Below, piece by piece: positions 24,863 to 32,675 of a stretch of 64,000 nucleotides of DNA (its first letter is position 1; each line of letters starts with the position of its first letter). The notes below the pieces were generated by a model. That model was not told the origin of the DNA and did no database searches. It saw only the letters and a list, made by a program, of their open reading frames with translations. Where the stretch lies: the NCBI GenBank assembly GCA_016841965.1, contig JAEANN010000018.1:39913-103912 (forward strand). The letters are read 5' to 3'. Made by a program: the position numbers and the translations under genes. Origin of the DNA: Candidatus Roseilinea mizusawaensis. GTDB taxonomy: Bacteria; Chloroflexota; Anaerolineae; J036; Brachytrichaceae.

Positions 24863-25741
24863 ATGTCGAACCGTCACTCGTCAACTGTCGATCGTCAATC
24901 TGATGATGAACTGATCTCGGCTTGGCTGGATGGCCGGCTGGCTGACGCGGAGCGTGTTGTGTTCGAGGCCCGCCTGCGTGCCGAGCCGGTCCTCAAGCGC
25001 CGGGTTGACACGACACGCCTGCTGATTGACACTGCACGCACGTTGCCGGCCCAGCCGTTGCCGCGTGATTTCACCATCCCGCTTCCTGTTGACGCGCCCC
25101 ATCGCGCGCCATCGCGTGTGCAGGTCAGTCCACTCAAATGGTTCTTGCGAGTTGGCTCGGCGCTGGCGGCCGCTGTGTTTGTGATCGCGATCGGGCTTGA
25201 TCTGGCCGGCTTGTCTGCACGCCCTGTTGTGTTGCCGGCGCCGGCGCCTCAGGCCGCGTTTGTTGCGCCGCCGGCGCAGTCAGAGGCTTCAACGGCTGCC
25301 GATGCTGCAAGGGTCGAGCCGGCCGAGTCCGGCGCAGCCGCGCCCCCCGCCACGACACCCCAAGCCGAATCAGCAACCGGAGAGCAATCAACGCAAGCCA
25401 TGCGTCAGGCTGCCGAGCCTGCCGCCGAAGCGCCCGAAGCGCAGCCGGCCCCGGAACAGCCTCAACCGTTGGTTGCGCCGAAAGCAGCCCCGCAGGCTGC
25501 GCCCGGGGCGACGCCCCAGCCCGACGCCATGCAGCAGACTGTTGCAACAGAGGCCCCCGCACCGCAGGCCGATGCCTTGTCTGCGCCTCTGCCCGCTGAG
25601 ACCCCCCAGACGCCCGATGCGATGACATACACCGGCGAGCCGGCGGCACAGCCGGACACAACACCCTGGCGGCGCATCGTGGCCGGCGTTGCACTTGTGC
25701 TGGCCGTATCTCTGGGCGTGTTGGGCTGGCGCCGATCCTGA
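24863..25741 (+). CDS. Membrane anti-sigma factor partner of the ECF sigma
   Basis: A 292-residue protein. The cytoplasmic N-terminus (about 95 residues) has the anti-sigma pattern DDELISAWLDGRLADAERVVFEARL and RVDTTRLLIDTARTL, without the HxxxCxxC zinc site of ZAS domains. A membrane helix near residues 95-118 (FLRVGSALAAAVFVIAIGLDLAG) is followed by about 140 residues of Ala/Pro/Gln/Glu low complexity. A second hydrophobic helix stands at the very C-terminus (IVAGVALVLAVSLGVLGW) before a short basic tail. It probably sequesters the sigma factor until an envelope signal is sensed. The first codons (SNRHSSTVDRQS) coincide with GTCAATC-type repeat words. Confidence 0.82.
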   Translation: MSNRHSSTVDRQSDDELISAWLDGRLADAERVVFEARLRAEPVLKRRVDTTRLLIDTARTLPAQPLPRDFTIPLPVDAPHRAPSRVQVSPLKWFLRVGSALAAAVFVIAIGLDLAGLSARPVVLPAPAPQAAFVAPPAQSEASTAADAARVEPAESGAAAPPATTPQAESATGEQSTQAMRQAAEPAAEAPEAQPAPEQPQPLVAPKAAPQAAPGATPQPDAMQQTVATEAPAPQADALSAPLPAETPQTPDAMTYTGEPAAQPDTTPWRRIVAGVALVLAVSLGVLGWRRS

Positions 25742-25756
25742 GACAAATTGGGTTGT

Positions 25757-26830
25757 TCAGGAGCGGCGCACGCCGGCCTGATTGCCGGCCGGCGCATCGA
25801 TCAACGCGAATGCCTTGCGCCCCTTGAACACGCGGTACAGCAGGAACAACGAGGGGAACAGGATCAGACCGCCGGCGATGAGCGCGACAACCGCGATCTG
25901 CAATGTGATCTCTGGCCCGGCCGCCTGCTGGATCGTCAGATTCGGCAACACCAGATAGGGGTACTGGGCGAAGGCCCATGTCCACATCACACAGACGACC
26001 TGCAGGGCCACAGCCAGGCGCGCCAGGTAGAACCGGCGTTTTAGCAGCGCCGCAAGCGTTCCGATACCGAGCAGGACAGACAGCCCGATTGTGGCCAGGG
26101 TCCAGGGACGCTCGACGAAGCCGGCATATAACACAGGCGCATCCTGCCGGATCAGAAACAGGCTGATCCATGCCACGATGCCGGTCACGATCGCCGCGAT
26201 GATTGCGCGCCGGCGAAAGTCCTCGCGCAGCGCCTCATTGTGGGCAATGTCCGCTTCGACGGCCAGATAGACCGCTGCTAGCAACGCAAACAGGCACAGC
26301 GTCAGCGCCCCCATCGCAATCGGGAACACGCCCAGCCACGCATCGATGAAATCGGTGCGCACCACGCCATCCACGACCACAATGCGGCCGGAACTGATGC
26401 TGCCAATGACGATGCCAAGAAAGATCGGTGTGACAACGCTGGCAATGGCGAACACCGTGCCGTATACCTGCCGCACCGAGTCTGTCTGTGAGCCGTAGGC
26501 GCGAAAGACGAACGCCGAGCCGCGCGCCACGATCCCGACCAGCATGACCATCAACGGGATAAACAGGGCGGTCGAAATCTCGGCAAATGCCAGTGGAAAA
26601 CCGGTGAACAGAATGACGATGGCTGCGATCAGCCAGACGTGGTTGGCTTCCCAGATGGGGCCGATGGCATGAGCGATCAACTCGCGCTGTTCGCGGGCGC
26701 GCGGGCCGGCGGCCAGCAAGTCCCACACGCCGCTGCCAAAGTCGGCCCCGCCCAGCAGGGCATAGAACGTCAGCGCCACCATGATGCTGCCGGCAACCAG
26801 AGAAGGAAGGTCAAACAGGAACGCATTCAT
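25757..26830 (-). CDS. cydB: Cytochrome bd oxidase subunit II
   Basis: A 357-residue integral membrane subunit II. It has about eight to nine membrane helices starting with LPSLVAGSIMVALTFYALLGGADFGSGVWDLLA, where GGADFG-x-G-x-WD is the family signature. HAIGPIWEANHVWLIAAIVILFTGFP is the next landmark, with the conserved tryptophan and asparagine. LFIPLMVMLVGIVARGSAFVFR follows. CydB stabilises the di-heme site in subunit I of this quinol oxidase. It lies five bases after cydA on the same strand. The AppC/CioB and CydB branches cannot be separated by eye. Confidence 0.95.
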   Translation of the reverse strand: MNAFLFDLPSLVAGSIMVALTFYALLGGADFGSGVWDLLAAGPRAREQRELIAHAIGPIWEANHVWLIAAIVILFTGFPLAFAEISTALFIPLMVMLVGIVARGSAFVFRAYGSQTDSVRQVYGTVFAIASVVTPIFLGIVIGSISSGRIVVVDGVVRTDFIDAWLGVFPIAMGALTLCLFALLAAVYLAVEADIAHNEALREDFRRRAIIAAIVTGIVAWISLFLIRQDAPVLYAGFVERPWTLATIGLSVLLGIGTLAALLKRRFYLARLAVALQVVCVMWTWAFAQYPYLVLPNLTIQQAAGPEITLQIAVVALIAGGLILFPSLFLLYRVFKGRKAFALIDAPAGNQAGVRRS

Positions 26831-26835
26831 CGCTA

Positions 26836-28176
26836 TCAGACTCCGGGTTGTGGTTGTGCTGCGGTGGGCTGCTCGCGCGTGATGCGCGGGCTATGGATGA
26901 CCTGATACGTCAGCACCCACACGGTGATCACGGCCAGCGCAACATAGATGAGCGCAAAGGTAACCAGTGGAACGCCGAGGTTGGTCATCGGCGTCACGGC
27001 GTCCAGCGTGCGCATGATGTCTTGAATGATCCATGGCTGACGGCCCAACTCGGTCACGATCCAGCCGGTCTCCAGCGCGATCAGGCCGAAGGGCGCAGCC
27101 AGCGTCGCCAGCCACAGGTACCACCGGCTGTCTGGCAGCCGGCGTCTACGCCATGCCAACACCGCGCCCAGCCCTGCTACGCCGGCCATGACAAATGCGC
27201 TGCCGACCATGATCTGAAAAGCCAGGTGTACCAACAGCACCGGCGGCCAATCTGTGCGCGGAAATTCCTCCAGCCCGATGACCGTCGCGCCGGCATCGCC
27301 AAACGCCAGCCAGCTCAACATGCCCGGTATTTCGATTGCCAGTGGAGTTTCCTGCGTGTCAGGATTCGGAATGCCGCCGATGCGCAGGGGCGCGCCCTGT
27401 TCAGTCTTGAACTGGCCCTCCATGGCAGCCAGCTTGGTCGGCTGCAATTGGGCCACTTGCTTGGCACTGAAGTCGCCGGCCAGCGGTTGCAGGATGCCGG
27501 TGATGAGCGTGGCTGTCAGCGCAAACGCAAACGCCTTGCGGTGAAACAGATTGCTCCGATCGCGCAGCAGCATGACGCCGTGAATGCCCATCATGGCGGC
27601 GGCGACTGTCTGATAGGCTGCGATGCTCATGTGCAGCGCGATGTGCGGCCAGGCCGGGTTGAACATGGCGGCAAACGGGTCGATGCTCACTGCCTGCCCG
27701 TTGGCTACTTCAAAGCCGGCCGGCGCGTGCTGCCAGCCGTTGACCATCAACACCAGCAGGCCGGAGAGCGCCCCGGAAATGGCTACGATCAGGCCGGCGC
27801 CCAGATGCAGCCGGGGCGACACGCGCTCCCAGCCATACAGATAGATGCCCAGGAAAATCGCCTCCGTGAAGAATGCGAACCCTTCCAGCGAAAACGGCAC
27901 ACCGATGATCGAGCCGGAGAACTGCATGAAGCCGGGCCACAGCAGCCCCAGTTCAAACGACAGCACCGTGCCGCCCACTGCGCCGACGGCGAAAAGCACG
28001 GCTGCTCCTTTCGACCAGGCTTTGGCCAGAGACAGCCACACCTCGTCGCCGGTGCGGCGATAGCGCCACTCGGCAATGACCATGAACAATGGCATGGCGA
28101 TGCCGGCGGCGGCAAACACAATGTGAAAAGCGAGCGATAAGCCCATCAACAGGCGCGCGGCCAAAATGTCGGTCAT
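26836..28176 (-). CDS. cydA: Cytochrome bd oxidase subunit I
   Basis: A 446-residue quinol oxidase subunit I. The N-terminal LMGLSLAFHIVFAAAGIAMP holds the conserved heme-ligand histidine. VLSFELGLLWPGFMQFSG and FSLEGFAFFTEAIFLGIYLYGW carry the conserved glutamates, HIALHMSIAAYQTVAAA the second histidine, and GRQPWIIQDIMRT the quinol-site signature. The loop holding quinol residues is short, as in cyanide-insensitive (CIO-type) and Firmicutes enzymes. It reduces oxygen to water at high affinity without pumping protons. The ATG at 28176 follows a G-rich stretch. Assembly factors (cydX, cydCD) are not in the window. Confidence 0.96.
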   Translation of the reverse strand: MTDILAARLLMGLSLAFHIVFAAAGIAMPLFMVIAEWRYRRTGDEVWLSLAKAWSKGAAVLFAVGAVGGTVLSFELGLLWPGFMQFSGSIIGVPFSLEGFAFFTEAIFLGIYLYGWERVSPRLHLGAGLIVAISGALSGLLVLMVNGWQHAPAGFEVANGQAVSIDPFAAMFNPAWPHIALHMSIAAYQTVAAAMMGIHGVMLLRDRSNLFHRKAFAFALTATLITGILQPLAGDFSAKQVAQLQPTKLAAMEGQFKTEQGAPLRIGGIPNPDTQETPLAIEIPGMLSWLAFGDAGATVIGLEEFPRTDWPPVLLVHLAFQIMVGSAFVMAGVAGLGAVLAWRRRRLPDSRWYLWLATLAAPFGLIALETGWIVTELGRQPWIIQDIMRTLDAVTPMTNLGVPLVTFALIYVALAVITVWVLTYQVIHSPRITREQPTAAQPQPGV

Positions 28177-28300
28177 GCTGCCCCCTGATACACGATGATG
28201 TTTGTCAGCATGCGTCACATTGTATGACAGTGGCGCGGGTGCGCGAACGGTTTCACCGCGCGTATCTGCTGCGATTGCTAATTCTGCTCTAATGGTCGGC

Positions 28301-28308
28301 TGTATAAT
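28301..28308 (+). promoter_or_regulatory. Extended -10 promoter of the FmdB-type gene, leaderless
   Basis: TGTATAAT with eight bases between the box and the ATG at 28317. Transcription should start at, or within two bases of, the start codon. Confidence 0.6.
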
Positions 28309-28316
28309 CCTCGCCC

Positions 28317-28655
28317 ATGCCGACCTATCAGTACGCCTGTCCTGACTGTGGCAATCAGTTTGAACAACGACAGAAGTTCACTGACGAGCCGATCAAGCGT
28401 TGCCCGAAATGCGGCCGCCGCCACGTGTATCGCGTGGTCAGCCAGGTCGCCGTGACCTTCAAAGGTTCAGGCTGGTATATCACCGACAGCCGATCCTCCA
28501 ACGGCAAGTCTGCAGAATCGAAGCGTGTGAAGCCGATGGAGCCGAAGGAGCACGAACACAAGCCGGCGCCATCGACCGGCGATAGCACAGGTGGGAGCGA
28601 AAGCAAAGCGGCTGCAGAGACCAAACCCAGCAAGGCTGCTGAATCTGCTGGCTAA
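28317..28655 (+). CDS. FmdB-family zinc ribbon protein
   Basis: A 112-residue protein. The first 45 residues are the FmdB/CxxC regulatory zinc ribbon: MPTYQYACPDCGNQFEQ, then RCPKCGRRHVYRV, giving C-x2-C ... C-x2-C. The segment VTFKGSGWYITD is also typical. The remaining 60 residues are a charged Lys/Glu/Ser/Ala tail of low complexity. Family members were first linked to formamidase regulation, but no biochemical role is firm. Expression is probably leaderless (TGTATAAT eight bases before ATG). A strong terminator follows at 28701-28745. Confidence 0.93.
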   Translation: MPTYQYACPDCGNQFEQRQKFTDEPIKRCPKCGRRHVYRVVSQVAVTFKGSGWYITDSRSSNGKSAESKRVKPMEPKEHEHKPAPSTGDSTGGSESKAAAETKPSKAAESAG

Positions 28656-28700
28656 AGATCGAATTTACCCGGGCGACTGATCGCTCGGACCAGCCACTCA

Positions 28701-28745
28701 CAAGCCGGGCACTTGAGACAAGAATGCCCGGCTTGTTCTTGTTTT
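28701..28745 (+). terminator. Intrinsic terminator after the FmdB-type gene
   Basis: Perfect 11-bp stem CAAGCCGGGCA/TGCCCGGCTTG with a 13-base loop, followed by the T-rich TTCTTGTTTT. Confidence 0.8.
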
Positions 28746-28766
28746 CGCCTCTTGAGACGGTATACT
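28739..28766 (+). promoter_or_regulatory. Promoter of the GH4 glycosidase gene
   Basis: TTGTTT (28739-28744) and TATACT (28761-28766), 16 bases apart. It overlaps the T-run of the preceding terminator. AGGAG precedes the ATG at 28801. Confidence 0.5.
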
Positions 28767-28800
28767 TCCCGGCACAGCACTACAGGAGAAACTTGCATCT

Positions 28801-30096
28801 ATGCCCAAGATCACCTTGATCGGCGCCGGCAGCACTGTCTTTGCAAAAAACCTGCTCGGCGACATCCTGAGTTATCCCGAACTGGCCGGCTCGACGATCA
28901 GCCTGTACGACATCGACCCCGAACGGCTCAAAACATCGGACATCGTGGCGCACAAGCTGGCGGATTACCTCGCTGCCAGGCCGGTGATCGAAACCACCAC
29001 CGACCCCCGGCGCGCGCTCGACGGCGCCGACTATGCCATTTCCATGTTCCAGGTGGGTGGTTACAAGCCCGGCACCGTCATCGACTTCGAGATTCCGAAG
29101 AAGTATGGCCTGCGCCAAACCATTGCCGACACGCTTGGCATCGGCGGGATCATGCGCGCGTTGCGCACCATCCCGGTCATGCTGGATTACTGCCGGACGA
29201 TGGAGCAGGTGTGCCCAGACGTGGTCTTCTTGCAGTATGTCAATCCGATGGCGATGAACTGCTGGGCGATCAGCCGGGGCAGCAAAATCAAGACAGTTGG
29301 CTTGTGCCACAGCGTGCAGGGCACGGCTGAACAACTGGCCCATGATATCGGCGTGCCGATCGAGCAGATCAACTACCTGTGCGCCGGCATCAACCACATG
29401 GCGTTCTACCTGCGCTTCGAGCGCGATGGGCAGGATCTGTATCCCCTGATCCGCAAGGTGTACGAGGAGGGGCGCGCGCCGGCCTGGAATCTGGTGCGTT
29501 ACGAAGTCCTGCGTCGCTTTGGCTACTTCGTTACCGAGTCGAGCGAGCACTTCAGCGAATACGTGCCGTGGTTCATCAAGCGCGACCGGCCCGACTTGAT
29601 TGACCAATTCAACGTGCCGCTCGACGAATACATTCGCCGCTGCGAAGCCCAAATCGCCGGCTGGCAGGCCATGCGCGAAGCGTTTGAGCGCGGCGAAGGC
29701 ATACAGCACCGGCGCAGCCACGAGTACGGCTCCGGCATCATTCACAGCATCGAGACCAATCAGCCGCGCGTGATCTATGGCAATGTGCCGAACTATGGGC
29801 TGATCGACAACCTGCCGCAGGGGTGTTGTGTCGAAGTGCCGGTGCTGGTGGATCGCAACGGTTTGCAGCCCACCCGCGTTGGGGCGCTGCCGCCCCAACT
29901 GGCCGCCCTGATGCAGACCAACATCAACGTGCAATCGTTGACCGTGGAGGCGGCCCTGACCGGCAAGCGCGAGCACATCTACCATGCCGCCATGCTCGAC
30001 CCGCATACCGCCGCCGAGCTGGACCTGGAGCAAATCACGGCGCTGGTAGATGACCTGATCGCCGCGCACGGCGACTGGCTGCCGCGCTTTGAATAA
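28801..30096 (+). CDS. GH4 family alpha-galactosidase/alpha-glucosidase
   Basis: A 431-residue NAD- and Mn-dependent glycosidase of family 4 (MelA/AglA group), which cleaves alpha-linked disaccharides by an oxidation-elimination route. KITLIGAGSTVFAKNLLGDIL is the NAD-binding loop. ISLYDIDPERL binds the adenosine ribose. VNPMAMNCWAIS leads to the metal-binding cysteine in GLCHSVQGT and the metal histidine in GINHMAFYL. The catalytic tyrosine region lies near YGSGIIHSIE. The sequence is full length. It is cytoplasmic and needs an uptake system not present nearby. Downstream is a 13-bp tandem repeat. Confidence 0.93.
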   Translation: MPKITLIGAGSTVFAKNLLGDILSYPELAGSTISLYDIDPERLKTSDIVAHKLADYLAARPVIETTTDPRRALDGADYAISMFQVGGYKPGTVIDFEIPKKYGLRQTIADTLGIGGIMRALRTIPVMLDYCRTMEQVCPDVVFLQYVNPMAMNCWAISRGSKIKTVGLCHSVQGTAEQLAHDIGVPIEQINYLCAGINHMAFYLRFERDGQDLYPLIRKVYEEGRAPAWNLVRYEVLRRFGYFVTESSEHFSEYVPWFIKRDRPDLIDQFNVPLDEYIRRCEAQIAGWQAMREAFERGEGIQHRRSHEYGSGIIHSIETNQPRVIYGNVPNYGLIDNLPQGCCVEVPVLVDRNGLQPTRVGALPPQLAALMQTNINVQSLTVEAALTGKREHIYHAAMLDPHTAAELDLEQITALVDDLIAAHGDWLPRFE

Positions 30097-30130
30097 GCCC
30101 GCTGCTGCAAAGCACCCAAAGCCTGCGCCC

Positions 30131-30182
30131 GCTTCGGGCGCCCGCTTCGTGCGCCCGCTTCGTGCGCCCGCTTCGTGCGCCC
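30131..30182. repeat. 13-bp tandem repeat, four units
   Basis: Four consecutive copies of GCTTCGTGCGCCC (the first with G for T) starting at 30131, 30144, 30157 and 30170, in the 160-base gap between the GH4 and metacaspase genes. Confidence 0.85.
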
Positions 30183-30256
30183 GATCAATGGCTTTGTGGC
30201 CTTTGTTGCTGTGTGGTCCAATCGTGTCTGGAATACTGGAATGAGGAGGTGCAGAA

Positions 30257-31105
30257 ATGTCGAATCGAAGGGCGTTGTGCGTGGGAATTAATAAGTTTAA
30301 GAACTACCCGACGGCGGAGCTAAGAGGCTGTGTCAATGACGCCAACGACATGGCGCAATTGCTCAAGGACATGCTCGGATTTACCGATGCCGACATCACC
30401 GTTCTGACCGACGCCCAGGCCACCAAGGCCCGCATCATGTCCAACCTGAAGTCGCTGGTGGCCGACGCTAAGGCCGGCAAGCTGAAGTACATCGTCTTCA
30501 GCCTGTCGAGCCACGGCACGCAGGTTCCCGACGTCAGCGGCGACGAAGCAGATCGCGCCGATGAAGCATTCTGCCCCTATGATCTGGCCGCCAAAGATGA
30601 TCAATGGGACCCCGATCACATCATCCTCGACGACGAGCTGCACACCCTCTTCACCCAACTTCCCCAGGATGTGTTGCTCGAGTGCTACTTCGACACCTGT
30701 CACAGTGGCACCGGCATCAAGAACCTGGACCCGGTGGTGTTGCTGCTGCCCAATGCGCCTCGGCCGCGTTACCTGCCGCCGCCTTCCTACAAAGCCTTTC
30801 TCCAGTTGCGCGACGCGCCCATGCGCACGGTGGCGGCGTTGCGCAAGTCGGACAGGATGCTGGCCCGGCATCACATCCTGTGGGCCGGCTGCCGCGACGA
30901 TCAAACCAGCGCCGACGCGTACTTCGATGGACGCTTCAACGGCGCGTTCACCTACTACTACGTCAAGACTGTACGCGCGTCGAACAATACGCTGTCGCGC
31001 GCCAAAGTGCGCGACGCTGTTCGCGCAGCGCTTAAAAAAGCCAAGTTCGATCAGATTCCACAACTGGAATGCGACGCCACCAATCGCAACGGCCGGCTGA
31101 TCTAG
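30257..31105 (+). CDS. Stand-alone metacaspase (caspase-fold p20 protease)
   Basis: A 282-residue peptidase C14 protein. The first strand RRALCVGINKF and VNDANDMAQLLKDMLGF are the usual caspase-fold opening. The catalytic histidine is H86 in FSLSSHGTQVPD and the catalytic cysteine C148 in CYFDTCHSGTG, preceded by DE-rich metal/substrate loops (DEADRADEAFCPYD). There is no signal peptide, membrane segment or accessory domain, so it is cytoplasmic. Metacaspases cleave after arginine or lysine and usually need calcium. An excellent Shine-Dalgarno (GAGGAGGTG) precedes the ATG. It sits alone between GH4 and TrpB2 and is followed by its own terminator. I see no toxin, gasdermin or NACHT partner. 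Confidence 0.93.
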   Translation: MSNRRALCVGINKFKNYPTAELRGCVNDANDMAQLLKDMLGFTDADITVLTDAQATKARIMSNLKSLVADAKAGKLKYIVFSLSSHGTQVPDVSGDEADRADEAFCPYDLAAKDDQWDPDHIILDDELHTLFTQLPQDVLLECYFDTCHSGTGIKNLDPVVLLLPNAPRPRYLPPPSYKAFLQLRDAPMRTVAALRKSDRMLARHHILWAGCRDDQTSADAYFDGRFNGAFTYYYVKTVRASNNTLSRAKVRDAVRAALKKAKFDQIPQLECDATNRNGRLI

Positions 31106-31135
31106 AACAGACCTGAGATTCGGCGCAATCACACA

Positions 31136-31169
31136 AGCCCGCCCGCCGTGCCCGGCCGGCGGGCTTTTT
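31136..31169 (+). terminator. Intrinsic terminator after the metacaspase gene
   Basis: Stem AGCCCGCC/GGCGGGCT followed by a run of five T. Confidence 0.75.
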
Positions 31170-31243
31170 GCGCGCTCTCAAAGCCGGTTAGAATGAGCCA
31201 CCATATCACGGAGGAGCGTACAGAAACAAGAGGAGCATCTGAC

Positions 31244-32608
31244 ATGTCCGACCAGACCAAGTTCACATTGAGCGAGAACGACATCCCCAAAGCCTGGTAC
31301 AACATTCAAGCTGACCTGCCGTTTGACCTGCCACCCGTGTTGCACCCAGGCACCAAACAGCCGGTCGGGCCGGATGATCTGGCGCCGTTGTTCCCGATGG
31401 AGCTGATCAAGCAAGAGGTCAGCAAAGAGCGCTGGATCGAAATCCCTGATCCTGTGCGGGACGTGTATAAGCTGTGGCGCCCCACGCCGCTGTATCGCGC
31501 GCATCGGCTGGAAAAGGCCCTGCAAACGCCGGCCAAAATTTTCTACAAGTACGAAGGCGTCAGCCCGGCCGGCAGCCACAAGCCCAACACTGCTGTGGCG
31601 CAGGCGTTCTACAACAAAGAAGCCGGCACACAGCGCATCGCCACCGAGACCGGCGCCGGCCAATGGGGCAGCGCGCTGTCGTTGGCCTGTAAGATGTTCG
31701 GCATCGAATGCAAGGTCTACATGGTGCGCGTGTCCTATGACCAGAAGCCCTATCGCCGTTACCTGATGGAGACGTGGGGCGCTACCGTGGTGCCCAGCCC
31801 CAGCCCCGACACGAACACCGGCCGCGCCATGTTGGCTCAGGACCCCAACTGTTCCGGCAGCCTGGGCCTGGCGATCAGCGAAGCCGTCGAGGACGCGGTC
31901 ACAAACAAGATCCCGACCAAATACGCGCTGGGTTCCGTGCTCAACCATGTGTTGTTGCACCAGACCGTGATCGGTTTGGAGACCCAGCGGCAGTTGGAAA
32001 TGGCCGGCGTAGAGCCGGACGTGCTGGTGGGCTGCATCGGCGGCGGCAGCAATTTTGCTGGCTTTGCCTTCCCCTTCCTGCCTCCCAAGCTTAAGGATAA
32101 GAACCACAAGCTGCGCATCGTCGCTGTTGAACCCTCGGCTGCGCCCAGCCTGACGCGCGGCGTGTACGCCTATGACTTTGGCGATACGTCCATGATGACC
32201 CCGCTGATCAAGATGTACACCCTGGGCCACGGCTTCATGCCGGCCCCCATCCATGCCGGCGGCCTGCGCTATCACGGCATGGCGTCTGAGATTTGTGAAC
32301 TCTATCGGCACGGCTACATCGAGGCGCGCGCGGTCAATCAGTTGGCCACATTCCAGGCCGGCGTGTTGTTTGCCCAGACCGAGGCGATTCTGCCCGCGCC
32401 AGAGGCCGCGCACGCCATTCGGGGCGCGATCGATGAAGCGATCAAGTGTCGCGAGGAAGGCGTCAGCCGCACCATCGTCTTCAACCTGTGCGGCCACGGC
32501 CACTTCGACCTGTCTGCCTACGAGCGCTACCTCAGCGGCAAGATGACGGATTACGAGTTGCCGGAAGAAGAGATCAAGAAGGCTCAGGAGTCGTTGCCGG
32601 TGGTCTGA
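31244..32608 (+). CDS. trpB: Tryptophan synthase beta subunit, TrpB2 type
   Basis: A 454-residue PLP enzyme of the longer TrpB2 branch, which joins indole and serine (or phosphoserine) to make tryptophan. The longer N-terminus ([22 protein letters not shown]) and [15 protein letters not shown] mark TrpB2. The PLP lysine is in [11 protein letters not shown], the substrate glutamate in [10 protein letters not shown], and [11 protein letters not shown] is the phosphate loop. [11 protein letters not shown] and [13 protein letters not shown] are also typical. No trpA or other trp gene is adjacent, which is common for TrpB2. The ATG at 31244 has AGAGGAG at a good distance. Confidence 0.95.
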   Translation: MSDQTKFTLSENDIPKAWYNIQADLPFDLPPVLHPGTKQPVGPDDLAPLFPMELIKQEVSKERWIEIPDPVRDVYKLWRPTPLYRAHRLEKALQTPAKIFYKYEGVSPAGSHKPNTAVAQAFYNKEAGTQRIATETGAGQWGSALSLACKMFGIECKVYMVRVSYDQKPYRRYLMETWGATVVPSPSPDTNTGRAMLAQDPNCSGSLGLAISEAVEDAVTNKIPTKYALGSVLNHVLLHQTVIGLETQRQLEMAGVEPDVLVGCIGGGSNFAGFAFPFLPPKLKDKNHKLRIVAVEPSAAPSLTRGVYAYDFGDTSMMTPLIKMYTLGHGFMPAPIHAGGLRYHGMASEICELYRHGYIEARAVNQLATFQAGVLFAQTEAILPAPEAAHAIRGAIDEAIKCREEGVSRTIVFNLCGHGHFDLSAYERYLSGKMTDYELPEEEIKKAQESLPVV

Positions 32609-32645
32609 TCGACAGATCCTGACTGCTGCATTGCAGGCGTCAATC

Positions 32646-32675
32646 CCGGCCCGTCATGATGGCATGGCGGGCCGG
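32646..32675. terminator. Convergent hairpin between trpB and the metal ATPase
   Basis: Stem CCGGCCCG/CGGGCCGG with a 14-base loop, overlapping the stop of the ATPase gene. No long T-run on either strand. Confidence 0.45.

Noticed and set aside
31244..32608. Tryptophan operon
   Set aside because: Only TrpB2 is present; neighbouring genes are a metacaspase and a metal ATPase, so no operon is inferred.
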